From Procambarus clarkii (Eukaryota > Arthropoda > Malacostraca > Decapoda > Cambaridae), in the NCBI RefSeq assembly GCF_040958095.1, contig NC_091208.1, forward strand, positions 10,683,326-10,747,325: 64,000 nucleotides of DNA, in the 5' to 3' direction. A model generated the notes under the pieces. That model was given only the letters and a program-made list of their open reading frames with translations, did no database searches and was not told the DNA's origin. Made by a program: the position numbers and the translations under genes. Of this stretch, positions 28,772-37,407 are shown piece by piece. Positions within the stretch are counted from its first letter, which is position 1. Each line of letters opens with the position of its first letter.

Positions 28772-30127
28772 TTAAGCTCGCACGTCACACAGAACAGTTC
28801 TCTGCCCGTCGATGGATAGTACCCCGGTCGTTTCCCCAAACAGTAAAACCAGTCTGTTATATGTAACACCACCACCAAACTCAAGCTCCATACGCAAGTT
28901 GCCAGATTTCTCCACAGGGAGGGAATCCTTTGTTTGAATGGTGGTTAAGTCAAAGGCGAATATCGATCTTCCCTTATTAAAAGTGTCATAGGCTAGAAGT
29001 GAATCACGCTCTAACCCTAATGTCTTCAAAGTTTCGTAATAAAAGCGGGCATAATAATTGTCGAAATCACCGCCAATTCGGTAAATTGCGTTATTGTTCA
29101 AATACATGGCAATATTTTTCAGCTTTGCATTTTCAAAATATAATCCATTACCTTGGTGAAGGCCGGCGAAATAATTCATCGGTACAATTACCATGAATAT
29201 CTTGTGAGGAATTACTTGCGCCCAAGGCTGATCAATTAAGAGACTAGTTTGATTCCCTGCTAGGACATATGTTTTAGAAATGGTTTTATTGAAAGTATAG
29301 CTTATGGGGTCGGGGGATGCTAACAGTGAGCTGTTTAAGGCTAGGTAAGCACTTGGGTAGGGGAACACTCGTGTTACCCACAACTTAGCATAATCCATAT
29401 GCAGCCGATACTTAGAGCCATCGTCCACACTTGTATTTAGCACCCAAGCATGTGGGGAGAGCTCCAATCTTAGGCGCACATCTATATTATCTAATATGTA
29501 TTGGTCTAGGGTTGTTACGTCCAATAGTAGGGTAAAACACATTGACAATCCTTTACCTTTTAAATCGGTCATAAATTTTTTATCCTTGGCGGTTGCCCCA
29601 GTAAAAAATGTATTAGTAAATTCGTTAGGGATTACACCATCATCACTCCAGTCCCTACGAAAGGCTCCAATTCTCCCCAAGGAAGACTTTTTTGATGGAG
29701 GCATGGAGGTAATTAATTTAATAAACGACCAATAATTAAAATTAGAATTTGTTTCAACTACCTGCTCTCCTAAAATCACCTGAACACCTTTAAACATGGT
29801 ATTTGACAACCCATTCACAAATTCCACATGGTCATCCTCTTCCAATTTTGTGGTATCGTCATCTTTCGTTAAAGATACCTTAAAATCTATAATAATATTA
29901 GCTAGATCTAAGAAGGCGCCCTGGGTTCCAGGGATGCGGAGTTGTAAGTAATTATCCCGCAAACGTTGATTAATAGGGAGGTTAACATGTAGAATGTCTA
30001 TTTGCTGCGTAGAGGCAATTGAACTCTCCACATTACGTATTCTGTTACTTCTAGGAAATTGGTCAATAATACTGGAGCTATAATATTCTAGTGGTATTTT
30101 CAGCCCAGCTCCACTAGCCTCCGCCAT
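28772..30127 (-). CDS. Double-jelly-roll major capsid protein (hexon-like)
   Basis: 451 residues from ATG 30127 (a TTG-initiated extension upstream is ignored). The hallmark region is near the N-terminus: QLRIPGTQGAFLDLANI, then a FVNGLSNTMFKGVQVILG strand like the NNFLHTLF-QVDV block of Polinton and adintovirus capsids, then LRLELSPHAWVLN at mid-length and GHYF-like jelly-roll strands later. The protein would form pseudo-hexameric capsomers of an icosahedral particle. It is shorter than many relatives (often 500-650 residues), but no frameshift is visible. It lies directly upstream of the protease as in related elements. Confidence 0.83.
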   Translation of the reverse strand: MAEASGAGLKIPLEYYSSSIIDQFPRSNRIRNVESSIASTQQIDILHVNLPINQRLRDNYLQLRIPGTQGAFLDLANIIIDFKVSLTKDDDTTKLEEDDHVEFVNGLSNTMFKGVQVILGEQVVETNSNFNYWSFIKLITSMPPSKKSSLGRIGAFRRDWSDDGVIPNEFTNTFFTGATAKDKKFMTDLKGKGLSMCFTLLLDVTTLDQYILDNIDVRLRLELSPHAWVLNTSVDDGSKYRLHMDYAKLWVTRVFPYPSAYLALNSSLLASPDPISYTFNKTISKTYVLAGNQTSLLIDQPWAQVIPHKIFMVIVPMNYFAGLHQGNGLYFENAKLKNIAMYLNNNAIYRIGGDFDNYYARFYYETLKTLGLERDSLLAYDTFNKGRSIFAFDLTTIQTKDSLPVEKSGNLRMELEFGGGVTYNRLVLLFGETTGVLSIDGQRTVLCDVRA

Positions 30128-30196
30128 GATCTCCTCCAAAAGGTGAAGTATGACTGCTTACTATAGTGAAAATACGTCATTTTTATACCCAAGGTC

Positions 30197-30586
30197 TCAT
30201 TTACATTTATTATTTTTATTTTTTCTTCTCCTAGAGAGTCTTTTAATTTTCCCGCCTGTTACCAATTTCTTCCCCACAGTCTTAAGAGCATCAATACTGT
30301 GAGTTCTCAGAGCACTCTTTACATCCCGTTTACCACTGGTTAAATCACCAAAAACATTTTTCCCAAAATCGATAGCAGTCGGCGTTACAGTTTTCATGAA
30401 AAATGGTATGGCTCGCCGAGCCAAGCCAGCCAAGGTTCCAAAAAAACCACCACCAGATCTGAGATAAGGCGCTTGGAATGTACGTATGTCATTCATCGCT
30501 CCCCCTCTCATCCCATGTCTCCTAGAGAGGGGGGAGAAGATCTCCCCGTAGTCCTTCTGGGAGGGTGTGTGGAAAGGTATTCGCAT
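30197..30586 (-). CDS. Small basic core/minor capsid protein (pX/pVI-like)
   Basis: 129 residues with ATG start. A glycine-rich stretch GGGFFGTLAGLARRAIPFF (about residues 45-63) resembles the membrane-active or core-precursor segments of adenovirus-like minor proteins. The C-terminus is strongly basic (KIKRLSRRRKNKNNK) and would suit DNA binding. Its position between capsid and penton fits the syntenic pX/pVI-like protein of adintoviruses. Assignment rests on composition and synteny rather than alignment. Confidence 0.6.
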   Translation of the reverse strand: MRIPFHTPSQKDYGEIFSPLSRRHGMRGGAMNDIRTFQAPYLRSGGGFFGTLAGLARRAIPFFMKTVTPTAIDFGKNVFGDLTSGKRDVKSALRTHSIDALKTVGKKLVTGGKIKRLSRRRKNKNNKCK

Positions 30587-30629
30587 CCCGACTCCTCTTC
30601 TTATAATAACCGATGATGCCGGTAAACAC

Positions 30630-30631
<2 letters not shown>

Positions 30632-30694
<63 letters not shown>
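30632..30694. repeat. (AT)n microsatellite between capsid genes
   Basis: About 63 bases of AT dinucleotide between the basic protein gene and the end of the penton gene. An insertion or expansion here leaves both frames intact. Confidence 0.95.
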
Positions 30695-30702
<8 letters not shown>

Positions 30703-30712
30703 GATTATATTG

Positions 30713-31588
30713 TTATACCTTAGGGTGGAGGTGTAAGACTGCCGTAACCGACCTCCCATCTTCAAAACTAACCATTCGTCCAAACTGATCTGTTATTTTA
30801 ATACTTACTTTCTCCAACGTGTTAGTATTTAATGTCTTGTACACTAGGGGATGAGCCCCTCTAGAATATGAGTCATGATAATTGATTGCATCTAAGATAT
30901 TTACAATTTGCCCCCCCCCCCCCCCGTATCGATCCGGCTCGATGACGTCACTATAAATGAGTAAATAGTCACAACCTCCGTCATTGTCTGGGGGGAATGA
31001 GGCCACGACCTTGGAGGCTGTTGTAATGTCATCTGTTTTTGCCTGATAAATGGTGTATTTGCGACTGCTGTCAAAACCAAGTACATTAGCTATTCTGTGT
31101 TTAAATTGAAGGCTAAGAGAATATAACGAGCCAGTACCTTCATTGTTAAGAGTGGAGGCTAGTAATACTCGCTCTAAGGATTGATCATAGGTGAGGATTG
31201 TTTCTCTTTCTGAGAAGTATATTTTGAAATCACCACGGAAACTAAGTTTCATGTCGGTGATTATTTGTCGGCTAAGCTCACTCGTGATGAATGTGATGTT
31301 TCTGGATAATATGTTGGTTTTGGGGAGGAAAGTGTAAATGAGATGTTCTGGGCTTTTAGAAAGAGTTCCTCGTTTAAAAATAGCATAGACGTCTATGCCA
31401 GACTCCCCCTCATCTTTGATGATAGCGTTAATTCGTCTGGGTAGGAGTATGTTGACTAAGGCCACTTCATGTTTAATGGAAGGGTTTAAATGTAGTGTGG
31501 GGATGGTGTTTGTAAATGCTGAACTTATGTTGTTGTATATATCTTCTTGGTCGAGGCTAGTAAGGTATATGTAGTGTTCCTCGTCCAT
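30713..31588 (-). CDS. Penton/minor capsid protein (single jelly roll)
   Basis: 291 residues, ATG start. The C-terminal half carries the signature of Polinton minor capsid proteins: DYLLIYSDVIEPDRYG, then HPLVYKTLN, then VSIKITDQFGRMVSFEDG and a final VTAVLHLHPK strand. The family forms the pentameric vertices. A run of 17 C (30909-30925) encodes a Gly stretch directly after DRYG; such a run is prone to slippage or miscounting, although the frame is open here. It lies upstream of the basic protein in the same direction. Confidence 0.82.
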   Translation of the reverse strand: MDEEHYIYLTSLDQEDIYNNISSAFTNTIPTLHLNPSIKHEVALVNILLPRRINAIIKDEGESGIDVYAIFKRGTLSKSPEHLIYTFLPKTNILSRNITFITSELSRQIITDMKLSFRGDFKIYFSERETILTYDQSLERVLLASTLNNEGTGSLYSLSLQFKHRIANVLGFDSSRKYTIYQAKTDDITTASKVVASFPPDNDGGCDYLLIYSDVIEPDRYGGGGGQIVNILDAINYHDSYSRGAHPLVYKTLNTNTLEKVSIKITDQFGRMVSFEDGRSVTAVLHLHPKV

Positions 31589-31724
31589 TGTTCAGTTATG
31601 TACTGATTGGGGTGGGAATAAAACATCATTACTTATATTTTATTTTATTAATCTACTAAGGAAATATTACTTTTTTTAAAAGAACTACAACAGGGGGATT
31701 ATTCCCCATAACAAATTACATATA

Positions 31725-32215
31725 AAGAGCAGCAGCTGTTGCTGCTGCTGTCGCCCGCTGCTGCCGCTGCCGCCGCTGCTGGAGCTGTTGGTACCACTGA
31801 CACCGCTGCCACCGTTGATGGTACTGCTGCTGCTACTGCCACCGCTGGAGCCGTTGTAGTTGGTGGTACTGCTGCCGCTACCACCCCCGCTACTGGAGCT
31901 GTGGTTACCGCTGACACCACTGCCACCGTCGTTGGTGGTGGTGCTGCTGCTACGGTTGCTGCTGCTACCACCACCGAAGCTGCTGTAGATGGTGGTACTG
32001 CTGCTGCTGCAGCCGCTGTAGTTGGTGGTACTGCTGCCGCTGCCGCCACCGCCACTGGAGCTGTTGGTACCGCTGACACCACTGCCACCGTCGTTGGTGG
32101 TGGTGCTGCTGCTACGGTTGCTGCTGCTACCACCACCGAAGCTGCTGTAGATGGTGGTACTGCTGCTGTCGTCGCTGCTGCTGCTGTTACTGACGGTGGT
32201 GGTGCTGCCACCTCT
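31725..32215. repeat. GCT/GCC/ACC-type trinucleotide-rich block
   Basis: About 490 bases are made largely of GCTGCTG, CCACC and GGTGGT triplets. They contain an internal direct duplication of about 160 bases (copies near 31915-32020 and 32077-32170). Both strands are free of stops in one frame (Ala/Val/Thr/Pro-rich), but neither long frame starts with ATG. It lies between the penton gene and the 334-residue gene. It may once have been a disordered coding tail that expanded, or is simply low-complexity spacer. Confidence 0.75.
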
Positions 32216-32232
32216 TCTTTGTGGGGGGATGG

Positions 32233-33237
32233 TTACAGCTTTCGTTGTTTTTTCGGGGAGGAGGATAACAGGAATATTTCCTGTGACTCTCCATCGAGGA
32301 TGGTGTCAATACGATGATTTGAGAGGGGGTCGAAGTCAATAGTGGTTTCGATCCGTCGTTTGGCTGTAGCAGATGTTGAGGGTGGGGGTGGAGCGGCGCT
32401 GGAGGTGGATGAGTACTCTTGTAGATGTCTCTTCTTCCTGGGGGTAGCTGGTGGTGCTGGTGGTGCTGGTGGTGTAGAACGAGAAGAGCTTCCTGGGGTG
32501 GTGGCACCCTCCCCCACCACTGCATCTAGGGTGATAGTTTTACTATCACCCTCTCCCCTGGGATCATCATTCGGGAGGGGTACCATTGATGGGGTAACAG
32601 TAGTGGGACGTTTGAGGATTACCAGCTCCTTGTTATGCTTGGCTAACTCACCATTGAGAGAAATGAGCATGGTTCCGACGTCCTTGTGCCAGTTGTCCAT
32701 GCCACCACGGGAGGCCCCCAGTCCATGGGGTACCACCAACCGAAACATGGTTGGGGTTCTTACCATAAGATTGCCAACCTTTGTTAGGGCGGTTTTCAGC
32801 CAAAACAATCTATTTTTGGCAGTATCCAGGGTGACATTGGTGATGTAGTGGATGTCGGCAGAAGACTGCACTTGCTCCTGAGCTATAGGGTTGGACTCGA
32901 AGGGTGCTCCTGCACCGAAAGCAGAAATTAGCGCCACTATGGTGGGGCGGAAGAACAACACTGGCTCTTCGACAATGTCTTGACCGTCAGAGGGTAGGGG
33001 AGCTATTTTCACTTCAATGTCCCCTGGGGTAGACCGGTAACGTATTGTGGCCCTGTTGACATTAGTCAGTCCTTCACGTTCCACACGGGCATAGTTGTAA
33101 CATTTCCATATTACACTTGCCAGCCCATAGGGACGCACAACGGCAGCGGGGAGGTCATACACTATTACATCTCCAACCCCAAAGGCGTGGGTGTCGGTGA
33201 TGTCGTTGTCTATTGACTTAATGGATGATAAAGCCAT
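32233..33237 (-). CDS. Unidentified Polinton protein, 334 residues
   Basis: ATG start in a good context (GCC before ATG on the minus strand). I do not recognise a domain. Residues 1-210 look globular (YNYARVEREGLTNVNRATIR, FRPTIVALISAFGAGAPF, NRLFWLKTALTKVGN). Residues about 215-334 are Pro/Ser/Thr-rich with basic clusters TPRKKRHL and a terminal PKKQRKL that could be nuclear localisation signals. It sits in the leftward gene block between penton and smaller unknown genes, where capsid-associated or DNA-packaging accessory proteins would be expected. No similarity is claimed. Confidence 0.65.
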   Translation of the reverse strand: MALSSIKSIDNDITDTHAFGVGDVIVYDLPAAVVRPYGLASVIWKCYNYARVEREGLTNVNRATIRYRSTPGDIEVKIAPLPSDGQDIVEEPVLFFRPTIVALISAFGAGAPFESNPIAQEQVQSSADIHYITNVTLDTAKNRLFWLKTALTKVGNLMVRTPTMFRLVVPHGLGASRGGMDNWHKDVGTMLISLNGELAKHNKELVILKRPTTVTPSMVPLPNDDPRGEGDSKTITLDAVVGEGATTPGSSSRSTPPAPPAPPATPRKKRHLQEYSSTSSAAPPPPSTSATAKRRIETTIDFDPLSNHRIDTILDGESQEIFLLSSSPKKQRKL

Positions 33238-33372
33238 GGCGGAGGGACGGTTGAGAGGAGCGTGTCGTCGTCAACTATAGTGACCAGGAGTGACGGAGGG
33301 GGCCTTTAAATACACCTGTGTCCCCACCTGGAGGGAGAGGAATGCAGGGGTGTGGGGTAGAGGCCGCCTTCC

Positions 33373-33711
33373 TCACCTTAAAAGTCCATATACACTCCGT
33401 CCAGTCTCGAAGGCTGTAATCTGGTCTCGGTGTTGGAAGGTTAATTTTTCCATTTGCCACATCTCCGTCTGGATTTCCTGGGATGAATATTCTTCATAGC
33501 GTTTCACCGTTTCTCCAAATGACTTAAAAAACCGTTCTGGAGGGGCACTCAACACAAGACGGTCATAACAATCCCACAATGCATATATCAATCTACATTT
33601 GTGTTCGACATACTTGTAGTACCGCTGAGTAGCAACCAACTTCTTTAATAAGGGAGATTTGTCTTCTGGAGGTGTAGCTGGGGGAGGAGTGGGTCTAGAA
33701 GCTTGCTCCAT
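33373..33711 (-). CDS. Unidentified small Polinton protein
   Basis: 112 residues when started at the ATG at 33711, which lies in a perfect CCACCATGG context on the minus strand; an upstream extension is ignored for that reason. The N-terminus is Pro-rich (RPTPPPATPPEDKSP), followed by a probably helical charged region (KLVATQRYYKYVEHKCRLIY, EMWQMEKLTFQHRDQ). No recognised domain. It follows the 129-residue gene in the same direction. Confidence 0.6.
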   Translation of the reverse strand: MEQASRPTPPPATPPEDKSPLLKKLVATQRYYKYVEHKCRLIYALWDCYDRLVLSAPPERFFKSFGETVKRYEEYSSQEIQTEMWQMEKLTFQHRDQITAFETGRSVYGLLR

Positions 33712-33764
33712 GGTGGATATGCAACTGAATATGGCGGTCTTTAAGATGACCTTCATATAGGTCT

Positions 33765-34154
33765 TCAATACGGCTCCCAATGGGGTCTCCTATGGATGCC
33801 CCTCCCCCCTTTTAACTGTGATCTGGCACGATAATTACATATGAGGGTTGGGTCTATGCCAGCCATCCTCAGTAAAACCCTTACATCCTCCTTGTCAGTT
33901 GCCCTAAATTGTCCCTTAGTAAAGGCTAGAGTTTTAATTATATCTAAAATATTTAAATTTTGTATAGGCTTTAATAAATTTCCGCGGCTATCCCACATCA
34001 CCTGTTGGCTGTTTTGCCCAAACATGTTCAATAATGCTTTGACATGTGGAATTTCCTCAATTTTAAAATTCACATTTATTAAGTTGTCCAGACTTGGATT
34101 TTGGGGCGTGATGGTGGCTTTATGAGGAGTGTGCCCAGCAACAATTACTTGCAT
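33765..34154 (-). CDS. Unidentified Polinton protein, 129 residues
   Basis: ATG start. Visible segments are IPHVKALLNMFGQNSQQV, NILDIIKTLAFTKGQ and a basic C-terminus (RARSQLKGGRGIHRRPHW). No family recognised. Its place in the compact leftward array supports a real gene. Confidence 0.5.
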   Translation of the reverse strand: MQVIVAGHTPHKATITPQNPSLDNLINVNFKIEEIPHVKALLNMFGQNSQQVMWDSRGNLLKPIQNLNILDIIKTLAFTKGQFRATDKEDVRVLLRMAGIDPTLICNYRARSQLKGGRGIHRRPHWEPY

Positions 34155-34308
34155 TTCGGGTGGAAGGATGGAATGTCCCCTTTTTTATTTTTTTTTTTAA
34201 AGGCGATGGTCGCGCCGGGCGGCCCGCGTTTTTTTTTTTTAAAGGGCGGCGGCGGGCGCCCCAATGTCATTTAATGGACGTGTGACCAGCCCCGCCCATC
34301 TGGAGGGA

Positions 34309-34590
34309 CTACTGCGGCAACACCGCCCACAGCCCGTTGTTGTCAGGTGAGAGGAGGGGGTGTCCTCCCCCATCACCCCCACCAGAGTCACAGGTGGGTA
34401 GGTAACAGGTGCCACCAACATTATTACTTGAGTTGGATTCGTTTTTTAAAGAGAAGGACATACTTTCACTACCATCACCGCCGGGGGAGGGCAGACCCAC
34501 CGCATTAGGAGGTGATGGTGAGTTCTTGTTTTTATTAAATAAAAAATTTTCGGCTATGAATCGTGGTACCAGGCAATATTCTTTCACCAT
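34309..34590 (-). CDS. Unidentified small Polinton protein, 93 residues
   Basis: ATG start. The N-terminal MVKEYCLVPRFIAENFL is short and hydrophobic-basic; the rest is Ser/Gly/Asn/Pro-rich and probably disordered. I have a weak impression of similar KxYxLVP openings in other Polinton proteins but cannot support it here. Confidence 0.4.
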   Translation of the reverse strand: MVKEYCLVPRFIAENFLFNKNKNSPSPPNAVGLPSPGGDGSESMSFSLKNESNSSNNVGGTCYLPTCDSGGGDGGGHPLLSPDNNGLWAVLPQ

Positions 34591-34621
34591 TTTTTTTTTC
34601 TCTCGTTACTTATTTACGTAA

Positions 34622-34963
34622 TTACCTTATTAGGGAGGAAATTAACGATACAGCCAAAGGTAGCAGAGCTGCCAATATCGCCCCACCACGTCTGGAGGTC
34701 AGGATGAGCTTCTTTTTGTACAAAGGAGTTTTCTTACGTGCTACAGAACGAATGTCATTCTGATATCTCTGTAAGCCATTAATTATCTGAGGTTGAACTG
34801 GGATGTTTCGTTTCAAAAAATTGGCAAAAATTTCACAAATTGATTCAATTTCCTGTCGTTTTAAAGCCTTGATTAGTTTATTCCGCTTCTTGGGTGATAA
34901 ATTGTTTAATAAAAATAACAACTGATGATGTTTCTCTACGAGAGAGTCCTGTTGAACTGTCAT
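34622..34963 (-). CDS. Small Polinton protein with basic body and hydrophobic C-terminus
   Basis: 113 residues. The ATG overlaps the stop of the chromodomain frame (ATGA at 34960-34963). The pattern of a helical N-terminus, a LKRNIPVQPQIINGLQRYQ segment, a basic KKTPLYKKKLIL stretch and a terminal RRGGAILAALLPLAVSL hydrophobic tail matches a conserved small protein found beside capsid genes in many Mavericks. Its biochemical role is not established; the tail suggests membrane or capsid-interior contact. Confidence 0.65.
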   Translation of the reverse strand: MTVQQDSLVEKHHQLLFLLNNLSPKKRNKLIKALKRQEIESICEIFANFLKRNIPVQPQIINGLQRYQNDIRSVARKKTPLYKKKLILTSRRGGAILAALLPLAVSLISSLIR

Positions 34964-35174
34964 TTTTTGTTAAATTTGACGATGTCTTGAGCTTTAATCC
35001 AGCTATTGGCAGAATCTGGGTACCCTCTCCACTTGACGAAATATTCTCTGTGTCCTTTCAATGTTTTCCTAGACTGTAATACCATTACAGGAAGATAGTC
35101 TGGAAGGGATGTTGGGATCAATTCTTGCTCATAAAACATACCACTGATCGGCTCGTTGTTTAAATCTTTGATTT
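34960..35174 (-). pseudogene. Chromodomain-bearing C-terminus of the Polinton integrase, out of frame
   Basis: In a different frame from the integrase core, the minus strand encodes a linker followed by a chromodomain signature EYFVKWRGYPDS and SWI, ending at the TGA that overlaps the next gene's ATG. Chromodomains at this place are standard in Polinton integrases. The frame changes near 35165-35175 (around AAAATCAAAGATTTAAAC), so the full enzyme is not encoded as the sequence stands. Confidence 0.8.
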
Positions 35175-36083
35175 TATAAGTCGGATTGGATGTGTTCTGT
35201 CAATATGTGACACTACAAATATTTCTTCTGTATTTTGGTGCCAAAAGCCTTTGTGAAATATATTCCTGCGCTTTGCCAATCGCACATGCTGTCCAAGGTG
35301 CAGCCGTGGACTGATGGCGGTTATGGAGGAGTCATTGTTTAAATACATGACCTTAAACTGTCTTCGTATATCTTCAATATTTTGCAACTTATGAATGGCA
35401 TGAGGAATATTTTTTAGTATCCTGTGGAATGTGTGGTTGTACACGTCCACAACTTTAGGGAGGATGTGGATGTATTTTAATAAATTAGCTTGAGTCATAT
35501 AATGATACAGTTTATGTTTTAAAGTTCTGGTGGCCCGCTCCACTATGCTAGATTTCATTCCCGAAAATACACTATATAATTTAATATTTTTCTTATTAAA
35601 ATAATTTTGAACTGACTTGTTGTAAAATTCTCTACCTCGGTCAGTGAATATCCGCCTTACACCGAGAAACTGAGACGTTTCCTCTAATATCTTCTTCAGA
35701 GCGACTAACACATCACTCGAATTTTTTGTTTTTAAAGTTTGAGTCTGCATTAGGCGGGAATAAACATCGGCACAAATTAAAATATATTTAACACCATTAT
35801 TGTATTTTTGTAAACTACAAAAGTCTCCTAGGTCACAGGCAATTATGGTACGAGGTTTAGGGGCCAATATTTTCCGTCGGGGGAACCTAACTAAATTTCC
35901 TCTATGTAACGTGTAAGATCGCTCTCCATGAAGAAATTCCTTCACATCTGCAACACTAATGTTGGGGTCTTTAAGTCTGGCAGCCTTATACAATTTTTGA
36001 ATTGACCCTGTGAAACCACCCAGGCTAAAAATGTCATTATAGATGTTGGTGAGAATTGTCCGTTTCTGTGTAGTTACAGACAT
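35160..36083 (-). pseudogene. Retroviral-type integrase core of the Polinton, frameshifted before its chromodomain
   Basis: About 307 residues from the ATG at 36083, 19 bases after the ATPase stop. The DDE catalytic triad is present: ACDLGDF, IFTDRGREF and SSIVERATRTLK. The N-terminal region (FSLGGFTGSIQKLYKAARL) fits the helical domain of Polinton integrases, and a SH3-like strand region (HLGQHVRLAKRR, GFWHQNTEEIFVV) follows the core. The frame stops right after RTHPIRLIKSKI, although coding similarity continues in another frame. This may be a true lesion or a sequencing error. The enzyme would insert the element into host chromosomes. Confidence 0.85.
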
Positions 36084-36102
36084 TTTTTTTTGTTGTTGTT
36101 GA

Positions 36103-36759
36103 TTACATTTGATACACAATTTCACACCGGTCTTCGTTGGTGATGCTCGTTCGTAGTTGTAATGCCTCAGGAACCGTCAGATCGACCAATAAGTAACCAT
36201 ACCTGTTCTGGGATATTGCCCGACGGTATATTTCAACGAAACTACTAGTAGTTTTTCGCCCATATAACTGCCCACTTAAAATTTCAAGTTGGGTTATGTC
36301 TCTCTGCTTCATTAATATATAATGACTACAATTCAGAGTTATTGTCCTGGCATATTTCCCCTGGGGAAACAAATTTTGACTAATTAGAATTACGGAAATA
36401 TTACCGTGTCTCCCTCGGGTGAACATATTGGCTATAATTGGACTCTGTATGGCTTCCAGGTATAAGTCGTCAATTATATACAAAACTGACTCATTTGAAA
36501 AAGGATCTTTATACTCTAGTGGGTTAATCAGGTCCTGGGAGACAGTAACCTTGTTTCGCAGAGAGGGAATGTTTGAAAGAGGTTGTTCTGTATTATTTGC
36601 AGATGACACTAAAATTGTTGAGAATTTTCCGTGGTATTTAACACATAAATTCCCCACTAGGGTCGTTTTCCCAGAATTGCTGAATCCAGCTACAAATATT
36701 CTTGCTGGGTGGTGGAAAATATTAAGTTGCTCATCTGTGACAGACGTACACTCCTCCAT
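36103..36759 (-). CDS. FtsK/HerA-type genome packaging ATPase
   Basis: 218 residues from MEECTSV (ATG 36759). Walker A is GFSNSGKT (about residue 25), Walker B is LYIIDDL (about 92), and a sensor-like VILISQN follows. The ATPase pumps DNA into capsids. The frame can be extended upstream by nine codons only because of a tandem duplication of its own 5' part. Length is as expected for the family. Confidence 0.87.
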   Translation of the reverse strand: MEECTSVTDEQLNIFHHPARIFVAGFSNSGKTTLVGNLCVKYHGKFSTILVSSANNTEQPLSNIPSLRNKVTVSQDLINPLEYKDPFSNESVLYIIDDLYLEAIQSPIIANMFTRGRHGNISVILISQNLFPQGKYARTITLNCSHYILMKQRDITQLEILSGQLYGRKTTSSFVEIYRRAISQNRYGYLLVDLTVPEALQLRTSITNEDRCEIVYQM

Positions 36760-37044
36760 ATTTTCCCTCATTTGAAAAAGGATCATTATACTCTAGTGGG
36801 TTAATCAGGTCCTGGGAGACAGTAACCTTGTTTCGCAGAGAGGGAATGTTTGAAAGAGGTTGTTCTGTATTATTTGCAGATGACACTAAAATTTTTGAGA
36901 ATTTTCCGTGGTATTTAACACATAAATTCCCCACTAGGGTCGTTTTCCCAGAATTGCTGAATCCAGCTACAAATATTCTTGCTGGGTGGTGTAAAATATT
37001 AAGTTGCTCATCTGTGACAGACGTACATTCCTCCATATTTTCCC
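36491..37044. repeat. 277-bp tandem duplication of the 5' half of the ATPase gene
   Basis: Direct copies 36491-36767 and 36768-37044 share TCATTTGAAAAAGGATC at their left edges and CCTCCATATTTTCCC at their right edges. The upstream copy has an ATG (37036) and Walker A but is truncated after about 93 residues and then runs out of frame. The copies differ at only a few positions, so the duplication is recent. Confidence 0.9.
36768..37036 (-). pseudogene. Truncated duplicate of the packaging ATPase
   Basis: Encodes MEECTSV through Walker A GFSNSGKT to about NPLEYNDPFSNE and then crosses the duplication junction into unrelated codons. It lacks Walker B. If the original promoter lies to the right, transcripts would begin with this truncated copy, which could impair expression of the intact one. 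Confidence 0.85.
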
Positions 37045-37077
37045 CATAAATGGTTCAATTACCTATGGGCGGTTGCA

Positions 37078-37328
<251 letters not shown>

Positions 37329-37407
37329 CACCTATATGTACTCACCTATATGTGCTTGCAGGATCGAGCATTGACTCTTGGATCCTGCCTTTCTAGCTAT
37401 CGGTTGT

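Noticed and set aside
31699..32317. Alanine-rich ORFs on both strands
   Set aside because: Neither begins with ATG and both are explained by trinucleotide repeats; kept as a repeat feature only.
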